The notes beneath the pieces were generated by a model that was not told where the DNA came from, ran no database searches, and saw only the letters and a program-made list of their open reading frames with translations. Position numbers and translations under genes: made by a program. This document shows positions 47,320 to 55,982 of a stretch of DNA of 64,000 nt, piece by piece. Numbering within the stretch: the stretch's first letter is position 1; every line of letters begins with the position of its first letter. The DNA lies in the NCBI RefSeq assembly GCF_005871085.1, contig NZ_VAUP01000031.1:186001-250000 (forward strand), given 5' to 3'. Source of the stretch: Xanthobacter autotrophicus (GTDB taxonomy: Bacteria > Pseudomonadota > Alphaproteobacteria > Rhizobiales > Xanthobacteraceae).

Positions 47320-47973
47320 TCAGGGCGCCGGCCGCCACCGCGTGACGATCTGGTCAAGCTGGGGGCGGGGACGGTCTTCGGCTTTGGCCGCCGGCCGGCC
47401 GATATGGAGGAAGCCGGCCACCTGTTCCCCCGCCGCGACGCCGAGCAGGGCAGCGGCGTCCGGATCGCGGCCGGGCCATTTCAGCAGCCACAGGGCGGAA
47501 AAGCCCATGGCACTGGCTGCAATCACCAAGTTCATTGCGGCAGCGCCCGCCGACAGCACCTGGTTGAGCTCGGGAATCTTGGCCGCCGGATCGGTGCGGC
47601 TCACCACGATCACCGTCACCGGGGCACGCAGCAGATAGTCACGCCACATATGCGCCTTCTCCGGCGCAAGGCCGGGGTTCTGCGCGGCATAGAGCGCGTC
47701 CAGCCGGTCGCCGGCGGCGGCGCGGGCCTCCCCCTCGATCACGATGAAGCGCCACGGCACCAGCCGGCCGTGGTCCGGCACCCGGGCGGCGATGCCGAGC
47801 ATGCGGTCGAGTTCGGCGCTGTCCGGCCCCGGTTCCACCAGCGCGCGCAGGGGCAGGGAACGGCGTGTTTCCAGCAGCGCCAGCGTCTGCGGCGAGGGGG
47901 CCACCGCGATGGGCGCGAGCGGCGCGCTGGCGGTGGTGCTCTGGTGATGGTGGCGGGGAACCGACTGCGTCAT
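47320..47973 (-). CDS. Nitroreductase-family flavoprotein
   Basis: A 217-residue FMN-dependent oxidoreductase. The FMN-binding start is ALLETRRSLPLRAL, with VPDHGRLVPWRFIVIEGEA and later VLSAGAAAMNLVIAASAMGFSALWL and GFLHIGRP, all family features (YdjA-like short form). Reduces nitro, quinone or flavin-type substrates with NAD(P)H; the physiological one is unknown. The N-terminal ~28 residues are variable. Confidence 0.9.
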   Translation of the reverse strand: MTQSVPRHHHQSTTASAPLAPIAVAPSPQTLALLETRRSLPLRALVEPGPDSAELDRMLGIAARVPDHGRLVPWRFIVIEGEARAAAGDRLDALYAAQNPGLAPEKAHMWRDYLLRAPVTVIVVSRTDPAAKIPELNQVLSAGAAAMNLVIAASAMGFSALWLLKWPGRDPDAAALLGVAAGEQVAGFLHIGRPAAKAEDRPRPQLDQIVTRWRPAP

Positions 47974-48609
47974 GGGTCTTCCTGTCGCGGGCGACCGTGG
48001 AGGCCGAGTGTGCGCACCGATCGGATTCCAACGCTACCTGACCTGACAGCGCACTCTCTACTTCTGAAGTCCGGAGCGGGATCCGCGCGGATGGGTCCTT
48101 CCGGGCGGCTCCGGCTGTTGCGCGAGAAACACGCGCGTTCCGTGCGCCAAGTGGAGAAAAACCCCGAGGAACACCGGAGTGCGACAATAGAAATGGAGTT
48201 GTTCCACATGCCCGACGGAGCGGAATGGGCCACGCCGCGCGGCTTTTTCCAGGCAAACGCCCTGGCGCTCCTCATGGACGCTCCGCACGGCGCTCTTGCC
48301 GCCACTTCAGGGCCCTCGCGGTCCCGCTCCACACAGAGCGACTGCCAGCCCAACATTCATGTACCAAAGCGAGGCAGATGTGTTAGTCTGTTTGTTGGCC
48401 GGAGGAGTGCGCCCATTGTCATGGGTCCTGTTTCCGGCCTGTCCATTAGGCTGCGAGGCGAGACGCGGGTGGCTGGATTGAGCGTTGTGCGAAGGCGGAG
48501 TTTAAGTCGCCCAGACCGTGCAAGTTAAAGCACGAACAAACGCATTTTCATCCGGCAGTGGTGGATGGCCCTAAGCCAAAATTGGCGACTGACCTCAACG
48601 GAAATACAC
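47974..48609. other. 636-bp region upstream of the cold-shock gene
   Basis: No supported gene. The last ~120 bp are AT-richer than the surroundings and include GTGC-AAGTTAAA-GCAC (48517-48532), a small hairpin that may belong to the cold-shock mRNA leader. The rest contains only unsupported open frames. Confidence 0.55.
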
Positions 48610-49296
48610 ATGAGCCGTAACCGAGACTTCCGAGAGCCGCGCCGCCGTGGCTTTGATGACGACTTTGCGCCGCCGCGTGATCGCGGCTTCGGAGGGGACC
48701 GTCCGTTTTCTTCGCCCAGCAGCAGCAGCAGCTTCAGCGCACCCGCCCCCTCCGGCCCGCCGATCGACGCCACCGTCAAGTGGTTCAACCCTGAAAAGGG
48801 CTTCGGCTTTGTCGAGCTCGCCGACGGCTCGGGTGACGTATTCCTGCACGCGCGTGCCCTCGAGGCCGCTGGCCAGGAGAGCGTGCCTCCCGGTTCCAAG
48901 CTCTCGGTCCGCGTAGGCCAGGGCCAGAAGGGCCGCCAGGTGACCGAAGTCCTGGAGGTTGATACCTCCACGGCTGAGGCAGCGCCTGCGCGTCGCAGCT
49001 TCGGCGCCGGTCCCGGTGCTGGCGGCGGCTTCGGCGGCGCCCCCCGCGCCGGCGGCGCGGGTCCCCGTGCGGCCACCGGCCCCACCGAGGAGCGCGTCGG
49101 CACCGTGAAGTGGTACAACCCCGACAAGGGTTTCGGCTTCATCGCGGTGGAAGGCGGCGGCAAGGACGTGTTCGTGCACGTCACCGTCATCTCGCGTTCC
49201 GGCCTCACCGACCTGGCCGAAGGCCAGCGCGTGGTGGTGCAGGTGGGCCAGGGTCCCAAGGGTCCTGAAGCCCGCGGCATCGAGCTCGCCGACTGA
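48610..49296 (+). CDS. Double cold-shock-domain RNA/DNA-binding protein
   Basis: A 228-residue protein with two CSDs. CSD1 (about 53-112) reads DATVKWFNPEKGFGFVELADG with VFLHARAL; CSD2 (about 165-226) reads GTVKWYNPDKGFGFIAVEGG with VFVHVTVI. Both RNP1 (KGFGF) and RNP2 (VF-x-H) motifs are intact. The N-terminus is Arg/Asp/Ser-rich and the linker is Gly/Ala/Arg-rich. Alphaproteobacterial CspD-like proteins have this double arrangement. Start ATG at 48610. A GC hairpin follows. Confidence 0.95.
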   Translation: MSRNRDFREPRRRGFDDDFAPPRDRGFGGDRPFSSPSSSSSFSAPAPSGPPIDATVKWFNPEKGFGFVELADGSGDVFLHARALEAAGQESVPPGSKLSVRVGQGQKGRQVTEVLEVDTSTAEAAPARRSFGAGPGAGGGFGGAPRAGGAGPRAATGPTEERVGTVKWYNPDKGFGFIAVEGGGKDVFVHVTVISRSGLTDLAEGQRVVVQVGQGPKGPEARGIELAD

Positions 49297-49307
49297 TCAT
49301 TCATCCT

Positions 49308-49332
49308 CCCGCCGCCCTTCCGGGGCGGCGGG
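49308..49332 (+). terminator. Hairpin after the cold-shock gene
   Basis: CCCGCCGCCC and GGGCGGCGGG form a perfect 10-bp stem with a 5-nt loop, 11 bp after the stop. No T-tract. Confidence 0.65.
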
Positions 49333-49402
49333 ATTGGATCAACCGAACGGGCGAGGCTTCCCGCTTCGCCTGTTTTTGGCATTTCTGGAGTTCAAGACCA
49401 AA

Positions 49403-49594
49403 ATGGCGCAACAGGCAGAGGCCGACCTTTCGAGCCTGCTCGATCGACTCAAGGCGGCTCAACGAGACCTGGTACTGACCGCAGCAAAGAGCACCGCCCT
49501 TCCTTCCGACGGCATGCTGCGCAAGATTTCCGAGCTGGAAGGCGCCATCGCCGCCACCGAGGCCCTCATCCAGGAAGAGGGCGACCGCCGCTGA
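49403..49594 (+). CDS. Small coiled-coil protein, 63 residues
   Basis: Unrecognised. AEADLSSLLDRLKAAQRDLVL and GMLRKISELEGAIAATEALIQEE look like two amphipathic helices joined by a turn, suiting a helical hairpin or coiled coil. GGAG lies upstream of the ATG at 49403; a longer form from 49334 is possible. Downstream of the cold-shock gene, same strand. Confidence 0.65.
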   Translation: MAQQAEADLSSLLDRLKAAQRDLVLTAAKSTALPSDGMLRKISELEGAIAATEALIQEEGDRR

Positions 49595-50010
49595 GCGTGT
49601 CCGCTTCCTGGTGTGGGGTTGCCGTCGCGTCCTGATCCGGCTCCGGGTGCGGAGCGGGTGGCGAGTCCCTGCGGTCGCGACGCCGGTGGACCGCCGTGTG
49701 AGCTGCGCGGCTCCCCGTTTTCTGTTCCCGTTGGCCAGCGCGGAGCGGTTGCGCGATTTCGGCATCAAGCGCGCGCCGGCCCCGAGCCCGAGCCCCCGCG
49801 CGTCGGCCTGTTCGGCTGGAGCCGGTGGCCTGATTTGGCGGGTGGTCTTGTCGGGCCGCTCGGCGTGTTCGAGCCCCCATTTCGGGTGACCTGGCCGCCG
49901 CCCCCGCTATGCCCCCTGCGGCGCGCCATGCGACGCCATGCGTGACTTGCCTGCCGACGGGGCAGGGGTGTAAGGCTCGCCGCATCCTTCCTTTTCAGTC
50001 CGCCATTGCC
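49595..50010. other. 416-bp region before xth with no clear gene
   Basis: GC-rich sequence with several overlapping open frames that show no signature and have extreme Arg/Pro composition. I see no RNA gene, terminator or strong promoter here. Confidence 0.5.
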
Positions 50011-50832
50011 TTGCCCCTCACAATCTGCACCTGGAACATCAATTCCGTCCGCATTCGTCTCGACATCGTCCGTGCGGCGGTGGAGATGCTGCGGCCCGAC
50101 GTCCTGTGCCTCCAGGAAACCAAGTGCCAGGACGACAAGTTTCCCCTGAACGCCATCCGCGACATGGGCTTTCCCCACATCGCCCTCAACGGGCAGAAGG
50201 GCTGGCACGGGGTCGCGACCCTCTCGCGTCGGCCGTTCCAGTCGGTGGAGAAGGGCGAATTCTGCGGCAAGGGGGATGCACGCCACGTGGCGGTGACCCT
50301 CGCGCCCGCGGACGCGCTGGGCAAGCCGCTGACAGTGCACAATTTCTACGTCCCCGCCGGCGGGGACGTGCCGGACGCGGAACTGAACCCCAAGTTCGCC
50401 CACAAGCTGGCCTTCCTCGACGAGGTAACGGCCTGGCCATCGCTCACCGCCGCCGCGGCTGATGCCGGGCGCCATGCGGTGGTGGTGGGCGACCTCAACA
50501 TCGCCCCCCTCGAAACCGACGTGTGGGGCCACAAGCAGCTCCTCAACGTGGTCAGCCACACCCCCATCGAGGTGGAGAGGCTGAACCGCTTCCAGGCCTC
50601 GGGCCCCTGGGTGGACGTGATGCGCACCATCGTGCCGCCCGAGGACAAGCTGTTCACCTGGTGGAGTTACCGCTCGCCCGATTATACCGCCAACGATCGC
50701 GGCCGCAGGCTCGACCATGTGTGGGCCAGCCAGAGTCTCGCGCCATCCGCGCGGGCGATGACGGTGCTGAAGGACGCGCGCGGCTGGGAAAAGCCCTCCG
50801 ACCACGTGCCCGTGGCCCTGACCTTCGGCTGA
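50011..50832 (+). CDS. xth: Exodeoxyribonuclease III (AP endonuclease)
   Basis: A ~273-residue EEP-family nuclease of base-excision repair. ICTWNINSVRIRLD at the start, CLQETKCQDDKFP (metal Glu), NFYVPAGGDVPD, VVVGDLNIAP (catalytic Asp/Asn) and the C-terminal SDHVPVALTF (Asp-His pair) match ExoIII. The start is taken as TTG at 50011, giving a length close to E. coli XthA (268); the frame is open to 49909 and the ribosome site is weak, so the start is uncertain. Confidence 0.93.
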   Translation: MPLTICTWNINSVRIRLDIVRAAVEMLRPDVLCLQETKCQDDKFPLNAIRDMGFPHIALNGQKGWHGVATLSRRPFQSVEKGEFCGKGDARHVAVTLAPADALGKPLTVHNFYVPAGGDVPDAELNPKFAHKLAFLDEVTAWPSLTAAAADAGRHAVVVGDLNIAPLETDVWGHKQLLNVVSHTPIEVERLNRFQASGPWVDVMRTIVPPEDKLFTWWSYRSPDYTANDRGRRLDHVWASQSLAPSARAMTVLKDARGWEKPSDHVPVALTFG

Positions 50833-50872
50833 GCGGCCGCGGCGCCGATACTGCCGCCTTGGGGTTTCAGGC

Positions 50873-51589
50873 TCAGGGCTTGGGCGTGAGGTCGAGCAGC
50901 GGCGCGCCGATGTTGGGCAGGCCCAGGGCCGCGCCGAGCTTGCCCTTCGGCACCTTGATGACCTGCACGCCCGGCGGCAGCTGGAACAGCTTGGGATCCT
51001 GCGGCGCGCGGCTCAGCGTGAGCGCCTCGAACACGAGATGCTTCTTGCCTTGCATCTCCACCTCGGTGCGCAGGGCGATGCCGTCCGGGGTGATGCAGGC
51101 GGTGGTGGGACCCACTGACGTGCCCATGGCCGCGCCCCCTGCGGCGCCGACCGGCGCGTCGACCTTCCACAGGTCGCAGGCTTCTCCCGCCACCTGGCTT
51201 TCACCCACCCGCAGCCCGGTCCCGCTGAGGGCACCGAGGGCATATTCGGGCGGCAGCTCCATCTCCACCGCCATGTTGGGGAGGTTGGGGGTGCGCACCA
51301 CCATGCGGCGTGCCCTGAGATCGATGATGCCCACGATGCTGCCAGGCACGTTGGGCTTGGTCATCTCCACCCGCATCTTTCCCTGGCTGTGGGCAAGACC
51401 CAGGGTGCCGCCGCGGCGCAGGTCTGCGCTCAGGGCGAAGTCGGTCGTCGGCAGGGGCACCGGGTCCGCGCACGCCGCACCGGCTCCGAGCAGTGAGCCG
51501 GCGAGAACGGTGGCCCGAAAAATGGCTCGTCCCGCCGCTGTCGGAAGGGGGCCGTGCCGCGTTGCCCGGCACGAATGGGGCTTTCGCAT
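50873..51589 (-). CDS. Secreted protein, DUF4412-like
   Basis: A 238-residue exported protein. The signal region is FRATVLAGSLLGAGAACADP. The mature part (DFALSADLRRGGTLGLAHSQGKMRVEM...MVVRTPNLPNMAVEMEL...GEACDLWKVDA...GIALRTEVEMQGKKHLVFEAL) resembles DUF4412 or LolA-like beta proteins that bind lipids or sit in the periplasm. Assignment is tentative. GGAGGACC precedes the ATG. Convergent with xth and divergent from phoR. Confidence 0.7.
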   Translation of the reverse strand: MRKPHSCRATRHGPLPTAAGRAIFRATVLAGSLLGAGAACADPVPLPTTDFALSADLRRGGTLGLAHSQGKMRVEMTKPNVPGSIVGIIDLRARRMVVRTPNLPNMAVEMELPPEYALGALSGTGLRVGESQVAGEACDLWKVDAPVGAAGGAAMGTSVGPTTACITPDGIALRTEVEMQGKKHLVFEALTLSRAPQDPKLFQLPPGVQVIKVPKGKLGAALGLPNIGAPLLDLTPKP

Positions 51590-51846
51590 GGTCGGGTCCT
51601 CCGCTTGAACCTCCTCATAGCAGATGAGGGCCGGCGCGCGATTCGTTTCGATGAAAATGGAACGTTTTCAAACGAGAGGGTGAATCGCCCGTCGGCCCGT
51701 CCGGGGAAGGAGACGCACGTCGCCGCCGTGCCCCGAGCCTGGAAAAGAGAGTATTGTAGAAATGGAGCCATCGCATGGCGGGGAGACGTTAGCCTGGGCA
51801 TTTGCCGGCTGTGGATCTGTCGTACGATCGCGCTCAAGCTGTCGTA

Positions 51847-53646
51847 ATGGCTTCGTTAAGCGGCGCGAGCATCGCAACCCGCGCGCCAACGGGCGATTCG
51901 CAAAGCGGCGCCGGCAAGGCGCCCAAGACCGACGCCCAGGGAGGCGCGACAAGGATGGCGATGGCTGGACCCGAGCGGGACGCCGAACTCCAGCGTGATA
52001 CAGGGCCGCGCGGCACGACACCCCGCGCCAGTGGTTCGCGGGGAGCGCCGCCGGCCGGTCAAGCCGAGCCGGGTCCTACCACGTCACGCGCCGCCGGGCC
52101 GGGCATGACCGGTGAGGGCTTCATCGGGCCGGACTTTGCCCAGCCAAGCGCCACCGCGCCGAATGCCAACGAGCCAGGCTCAGTCGAACCAAGCGCGGTC
52201 GAACCAAGCGCGGTCGAACCAAATATGGCTGGTTCCGGCGTGGCAGGGATGAACCCCCCCGAGGCGGGCGCGTCGACTTCGGGCGCCTCCCTCCCCGGTT
52301 GGTCCATGAGCGGGCCCAATATCGGGCCGGTTCTCGGGCCCGTGAGCCTCGGCCCGCGCCGGCGTGTGCTGGTCCTCATCGCCGCCCTCGCGCTCGCCGC
52401 CGCGGCGGGTGTGGCGCTCGGGGCGTTGGATCCGGTGCTGGCCGCTCTGATGGCGGCGCTGCTCGTGGCCCTGCTGTTCAATCTGCCGCACGCCCCGGCC
52501 GTCGCCCTTCCGGAGGCGGCGCCGACGGTTCTCGCGCAGGCCCCGCTGACGCGCGGCGATGCCCAGGCGGCGGCGGTTGTTGCCGCCCTGCCGGAACCGG
52601 CCCTGCTGCTGTCGGCCATGGGCGAGATCATCACCGCCAACGAGCGGGTGGCCCTCGCCATCGGGCCGACCCGCGTGGGCGATCCCCTGTCCTTCGTGGT
52701 GCGCGTGCCCGAGGTGCTGGACGCGGTGCGCGCCGCCGCCGAGGACGGCCTGCCCCGGCGGGTGGAATTCGCCGAGCGCATTCCGCTCGACCGCTGGCTG
52801 GAGGCCCATGTGGTGCCGCTGCGCCTGGAGGCCCAGGCCGGCATCCGCGCCGGCGGCCGCCGCGCGGCGGATGCGCCGGACGCGGTGCTGCTCACTTTCC
52901 GCGATCTCACCCAGCAGCGCCGGGTGGAGCAGATGCGGGCCGACTTCGTGGCCAACGCCAGCCACGAGCTGCGCACCCCGCTCGCCTCCCTGTCCGGCTT
53001 CATCGAGACGCTGCAGGGCCCGGCGCGCAATGATGCCCCGGCGCGCGAGCGCTTCCTCGCCATCATGGCGGCGCAGGCACGGCGCATGTCGCGGCTCATC
53101 GACGACCTGCTCTCCCTGTCGCGCATTGAGCTCAACGCCCATGTGCGGCCGCAGACCAAGGTGGACCTCGGCGGCATCCTCGCCCATGTGTGCGACACCC
53201 TCTCGCCCCTCGCACGGGACCGTGGCGTGACGCTGGAGCAGGTGAAGGACGCCGCCCCGCTGGAGGTGCTGGGTGATCGTGATGAACTCATCCGCCTGTT
53301 CGAGAACCTGGTGGAGAACGCGCTGAAATATGGCGCGCCCGGCAAGAGGATCGAGGTCAGGCTTTCGCGCGAAAACGGGACGGCGGTGGTGAGCATCCGC
53401 GACTTCGGCCCCGGCATCCCGCCCGAGCATCTGCCGCGCCTGACCGAGCGCTTCTACCGGGTGGACGTGGCGGCGAGCCGCGACCAGGGCGGTACGGGGC
53501 TCGGTCTTGCCATCGTCAAGCACATCGTGGCGCGCCATCGCGGGCGGCTGGGCATCGATAGCGTGCTTGGCGAGGGGGCGACTTTCAGCGTTCGGCTCGA
53601 TGCTTTGCCGGGTCCGGAAAAAAAGAATGACAAGGCAGTGGCTTAG
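51847..53646 (+). CDS. phoR: Phosphate regulon sensor histidine kinase PhoR
   Basis: A membrane histidine kinase (599 residues from this start). A long Ala/Pro/Gly/Ser-rich N-terminus (~165 residues, with VEPSA repeats) precedes two hydrophobic helices (about 171-215), a PAS domain (about 240-355), the H-box FVANASHELRTPLASLSGFIETL (His near 375) and a HATPase domain with NLVENALKYG, DFGPGIP and GGTGLGLAIVKHI. It phosphorylates PhoB when phosphate is scarce. ATG at 51847 is tentative; TTG 51802 or ATG 51955/52306 are alternatives. Pho box follows its stop directly. Confidence 0.93.
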   Translation: MASLSGASIATRAPTGDSQSGAGKAPKTDAQGGATRMAMAGPERDAELQRDTGPRGTTPRASGSRGAPPAGQAEPGPTTSRAAGPGMTGEGFIGPDFAQPSATAPNANEPGSVEPSAVEPSAVEPNMAGSGVAGMNPPEAGASTSGASLPGWSMSGPNIGPVLGPVSLGPRRRVLVLIAALALAAAAGVALGALDPVLAALMAALLVALLFNLPHAPAVALPEAAPTVLAQAPLTRGDAQAAAVVAALPEPALLLSAMGEIITANERVALAIGPTRVGDPLSFVVRVPEVLDAVRAAAEDGLPRRVEFAERIPLDRWLEAHVVPLRLEAQAGIRAGGRRAADAPDAVLLTFRDLTQQRRVEQMRADFVANASHELRTPLASLSGFIETLQGPARNDAPARERFLAIMAAQARRMSRLIDDLLSLSRIELNAHVRPQTKVDLGGILAHVCDTLSPLARDRGVTLEQVKDAAPLEVLGDRDELIRLFENLVENALKYGAPGKRIEVRLSRENGTAVVSIRDFGPGIPPEHLPRLTERFYRVDVAASRDQGGTGLGLAIVKHIVARHRGRLGIDSVLGEGATFSVRLDALPGPEKKNDKAVA

Positions 53647-53647
53647 C

Positions 53648-53676
53648 CTGTCATCTCCACGTCACGCGGGCGTCAT
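53648..53676 (+). promoter_or_regulatory. Pho box with three 11-bp-spaced repeats upstream of pstS
   Basis: CTGTCAT (53648), ACGTCAC (53659) and GCGTCAT (53670) repeat at exactly 11-bp intervals, the PhoB-binding pattern. It begins 2 bp after the phoR stop and 94 bp before the pstS gene, so phosphate starvation should activate pstSCAB-phoU-phoB. Confidence 0.85.
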
Positions 53677-53769
53677 AGAACCTTGGCTGACCGGGGCTAA
53701 GAGTCCCGAGCCCAATGTTGCCCCGGCGTCAGGCCTGGACCGGCAACGGATTTGGCAAGGAGAATTACC

Positions 53770-54810
53770 GTGAAGCTCACCACCGCTTTCGGCGCGATCG
53801 CCGTAGCCGGCACGCTGTTCGCTGGCAGCGCTCAAGCCGTCGACTTCACCGGCGCTGGCGCGTCTTTCCCGGCCCCCGTCTACCAGGCCTGGGGCGCGAA
53901 GTTCAAAGAGAAGACCGGCAACACGCTGAACTACCAGTCCATCGGCTCGGGCGGCGGTCAGAACCAGATCATCAACCGCACCGTCGATTTCGGCGCCTCC
54001 GACGCCACCGTGCCCGGCGAGAAGCTCGCCGCCAACAACCTGCTCCAGTTCCCGACCGTGATCGGTTCGGTGGTCGCCACCGTCAATCTGGACGGCATCG
54101 TCACCAACCAGCTCAAGCTGACCGGCCCGATCCTCGCCGACATCTATCTCGGCAAGATCACCAAGTGGGACGACAAGGCCATCGCCGACATCAACCCCGG
54201 CGTGAAGCTGCCGTCCTCGGCCATCGTGCCGGTGTACCGTTCGGACTCCTCGGGCACCACCTCCATCTTCACCGCCTACCTCTCGGCGGTCAGCCCCGAC
54301 TGGAAGTCCAAGGTCGGCTCCGCCACCTCGGTGCAGTGGCCGGTGGGCGCCGGTGCCAAGGGCAACGAAGGCGTGACCGGAACGGTCAAGAACACCAAGG
54401 GCGGCCTCGGCTACGTGGAGTTCATCTACGCCGCCGCGAACAAGCTCGTGGTCACCCAGCTGCAGAACAAGTCGGGCAAGTTCGTCGGCCCCGAGGTTGC
54501 CGGCTTCCAGGCCGCCGCCGCCTCCGCCGACTGGAAGGGCGCCAAGGACTTCGCCGCTTCCATGATCGACGCCCCGGCTCCCGAGGCGTGGCCGATCGTC
54601 AGCCCCACCTACATCCTTCTCCCGAAGGACCCGAAGAACGTGGACGCCTCGCGCGCGACCATGGAGTTCTTCAAGTGGGCCTACACCAAGGAAGGCGCTG
54701 AGATCGCCGAGCAGCTGCACTACATCCCGCTTCCCGAATCGGTGGTGAAGCAGGTGGAAGAAGCGCTCAAGAGCGAAATCAAGGGTCCGGACGGCAAGCC
54801 CGTCCTCTGA
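53770..54810 (+). CDS. pstS: Phosphate ABC transporter substrate-binding protein
   Basis: A 346-residue periplasmic phosphate-binding protein. A signal peptide VKLTTAFGAIAVAGTLFAGSAQA is followed by VDFTGAGASFPAPVYQAWGAKF, the PstS start. Phosphate-contact segments SIGSGGGQNQI, FGASDATVPG and VPVYRSDSSGTTSIFTAYL are present. Start GTG at 53770 with AAGGAG. First gene of the pst operon; an attenuator-like hairpin follows it, which would yield more PstS than membrane subunits. Confidence 0.98.
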   Translation: MKLTTAFGAIAVAGTLFAGSAQAVDFTGAGASFPAPVYQAWGAKFKEKTGNTLNYQSIGSGGGQNQIINRTVDFGASDATVPGEKLAANNLLQFPTVIGSVVATVNLDGIVTNQLKLTGPILADIYLGKITKWDDKAIADINPGVKLPSSAIVPVYRSDSSGTTSIFTAYLSAVSPDWKSKVGSATSVQWPVGAGAKGNEGVTGTVKNTKGGLGYVEFIYAAANKLVVTQLQNKSGKFVGPEVAGFQAAAASADWKGAKDFAASMIDAPAPEAWPIVSPTYILLPKDPKNVDASRATMEFFKWAYTKEGAEIAEQLHYIPLPESVVKQVEEALKSEIKGPDGKPVL

Positions 54811-54826
54811 TCCCGGCAAAGACCTG

Positions 54827-54856
54827 GCGTCGCCCCCACCGGGGCGGCGCTTCTTT
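54827..54856 (+). terminator. Attenuator hairpin between pstS and pstC
   Basis: GCGTCGCCCC and GGGGCGGCGC form a 10-bp stem (one G-T pair) with a CACC loop, followed by TTCTTTC. Partial termination here fits the high PstS requirement. Confidence 0.8.
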
Positions 54857-54987
54857 CACGACCGGGTGCATGCTTGCTTCCGCCGCGCGGCGGGCAGCAG
54901 CACCCCGATGACGGGCGACGCGAGAGCGCGTGCTGCCCTGGTTTCGGATCAGGCCGCCAGCTGCGGCACGCGGGGGACAGGCATCCA

Positions 54988-55965
54988 ATGGACGCGACGG
55001 TGGAGAGCATGGGGTCTGGATCTGTCCAGCCCATCACCAAGGCGAAGGCGACCGGCCGGATCTCGGACCCGATCTTCGTCGGCCTGCTGTGGGCGAGCGG
55101 CATCTTCGTCCTCATCCTGCTGGGCCTGATCATTGCCGAGCTGTTCCAGGGCGGCCTGCCGGCGCTGCAACACTTCGGGCTCGACTTCATCTGGTCGTCG
55201 GCCTGGAACCCGGTGACCGAGAATTTCGGCGCCCTGGTGATGATCTACGGCACGCTGTTCAGCGCCATCATCGCCGTGGTGGTGGCCCTGCCATTGTCCT
55301 TCGGCATCGCCTTCTTCCTCACCGAGATCGCCCCCCAGCCGCTGAAGCGGCCCATCGGCGTCGCGGTGCAGCTGCTGGCCGCCGTGCTGTCGATCATCTA
55401 CGGCATGTGGGGCTTCTTCGTCATCGTCCCGCTGATGGCCGCCTACGTGCAGCCGCCGCTGATCGACACCATCGGCAACCTGCCGGTCATCGGCGCCCTG
55501 TTCGCCGGCCCGCCGCTCGGCTCGGGGATGTTCACCGCCGGCCTCATCCTCGCGGTGATGATCCTGCCCTTCATCACCGCCATGTTCGTGGAGACGCTGG
55601 AATCGGTGCCGCCCATGCTGAAGGAATCCGCCTACGGCATCGGCGCCACCACCTACGAGGTCTACAAGAACGTCTCGGTTCCCTACGGCAAGACGGCCAT
55701 GGTGGGCGCCATCATGCTCGGCCTCGGCCGCGCCCTGGGCGAGACCATGGCGGTCACCTTCGTCATCGGCAACGCGACGCGCATGTCCGCCTCCCTGTTC
55801 GCGCCGGGTGCCACCATCGCCTCCACCATCGCCAACGAGTTTCCGGAAGCGGCGATCGGGTCCCTGAAGCTGACCTCGCTGCTGCAGCTCGGCTTCATCC
55901 TGTTCGTCATCTCGTTCATTGTGCTGGCTCTGTCCCGGGCGCTCGTGCGCTCGCGGCTCGACTGA
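54988..55965 (+). CDS. pstC: Phosphate ABC transporter permease PstC
   Basis: A 325-residue inner-membrane permease with six main helices. DPIFVGLLWASGIFVLILLGLIIAELF (in blocks) is the first helix; YGTLFSAIIAVVVALPLSFGIAFFLTEIAP begins the permease domain; the EAA-like loop is ESAYGIGATTYEVYKNVSVPYGK and GRALGETMAVTFVIGN follows. ATG at 54988 is chosen; ATG 55009 is an alternative. Pairs with PstA 17 bp downstream. Confidence 0.96.
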   Translation: MDATVESMGSGSVQPITKAKATGRISDPIFVGLLWASGIFVLILLGLIIAELFQGGLPALQHFGLDFIWSSAWNPVTENFGALVMIYGTLFSAIIAVVVALPLSFGIAFFLTEIAPQPLKRPIGVAVQLLAAVLSIIYGMWGFFVIVPLMAAYVQPPLIDTIGNLPVIGALFAGPPLGSGMFTAGLILAVMILPFITAMFVETLESVPPMLKESAYGIGATTYEVYKNVSVPYGKTAMVGAIMLGLGRALGETMAVTFVIGNATRMSASLFAPGATIASTIANEFPEAAIGSLKLTSLLQLGFILFVISFIVLALSRALVRSRLD

Positions 55966-55982
55966 TCAAGGAGCAGGCAATC

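Noticed and set aside
49611-49945. Overlapping 92- and 110-codon frames before xth
   Set aside because: Extreme Arg/Pro/Ser composition, no ribosome site and no recognisable family.
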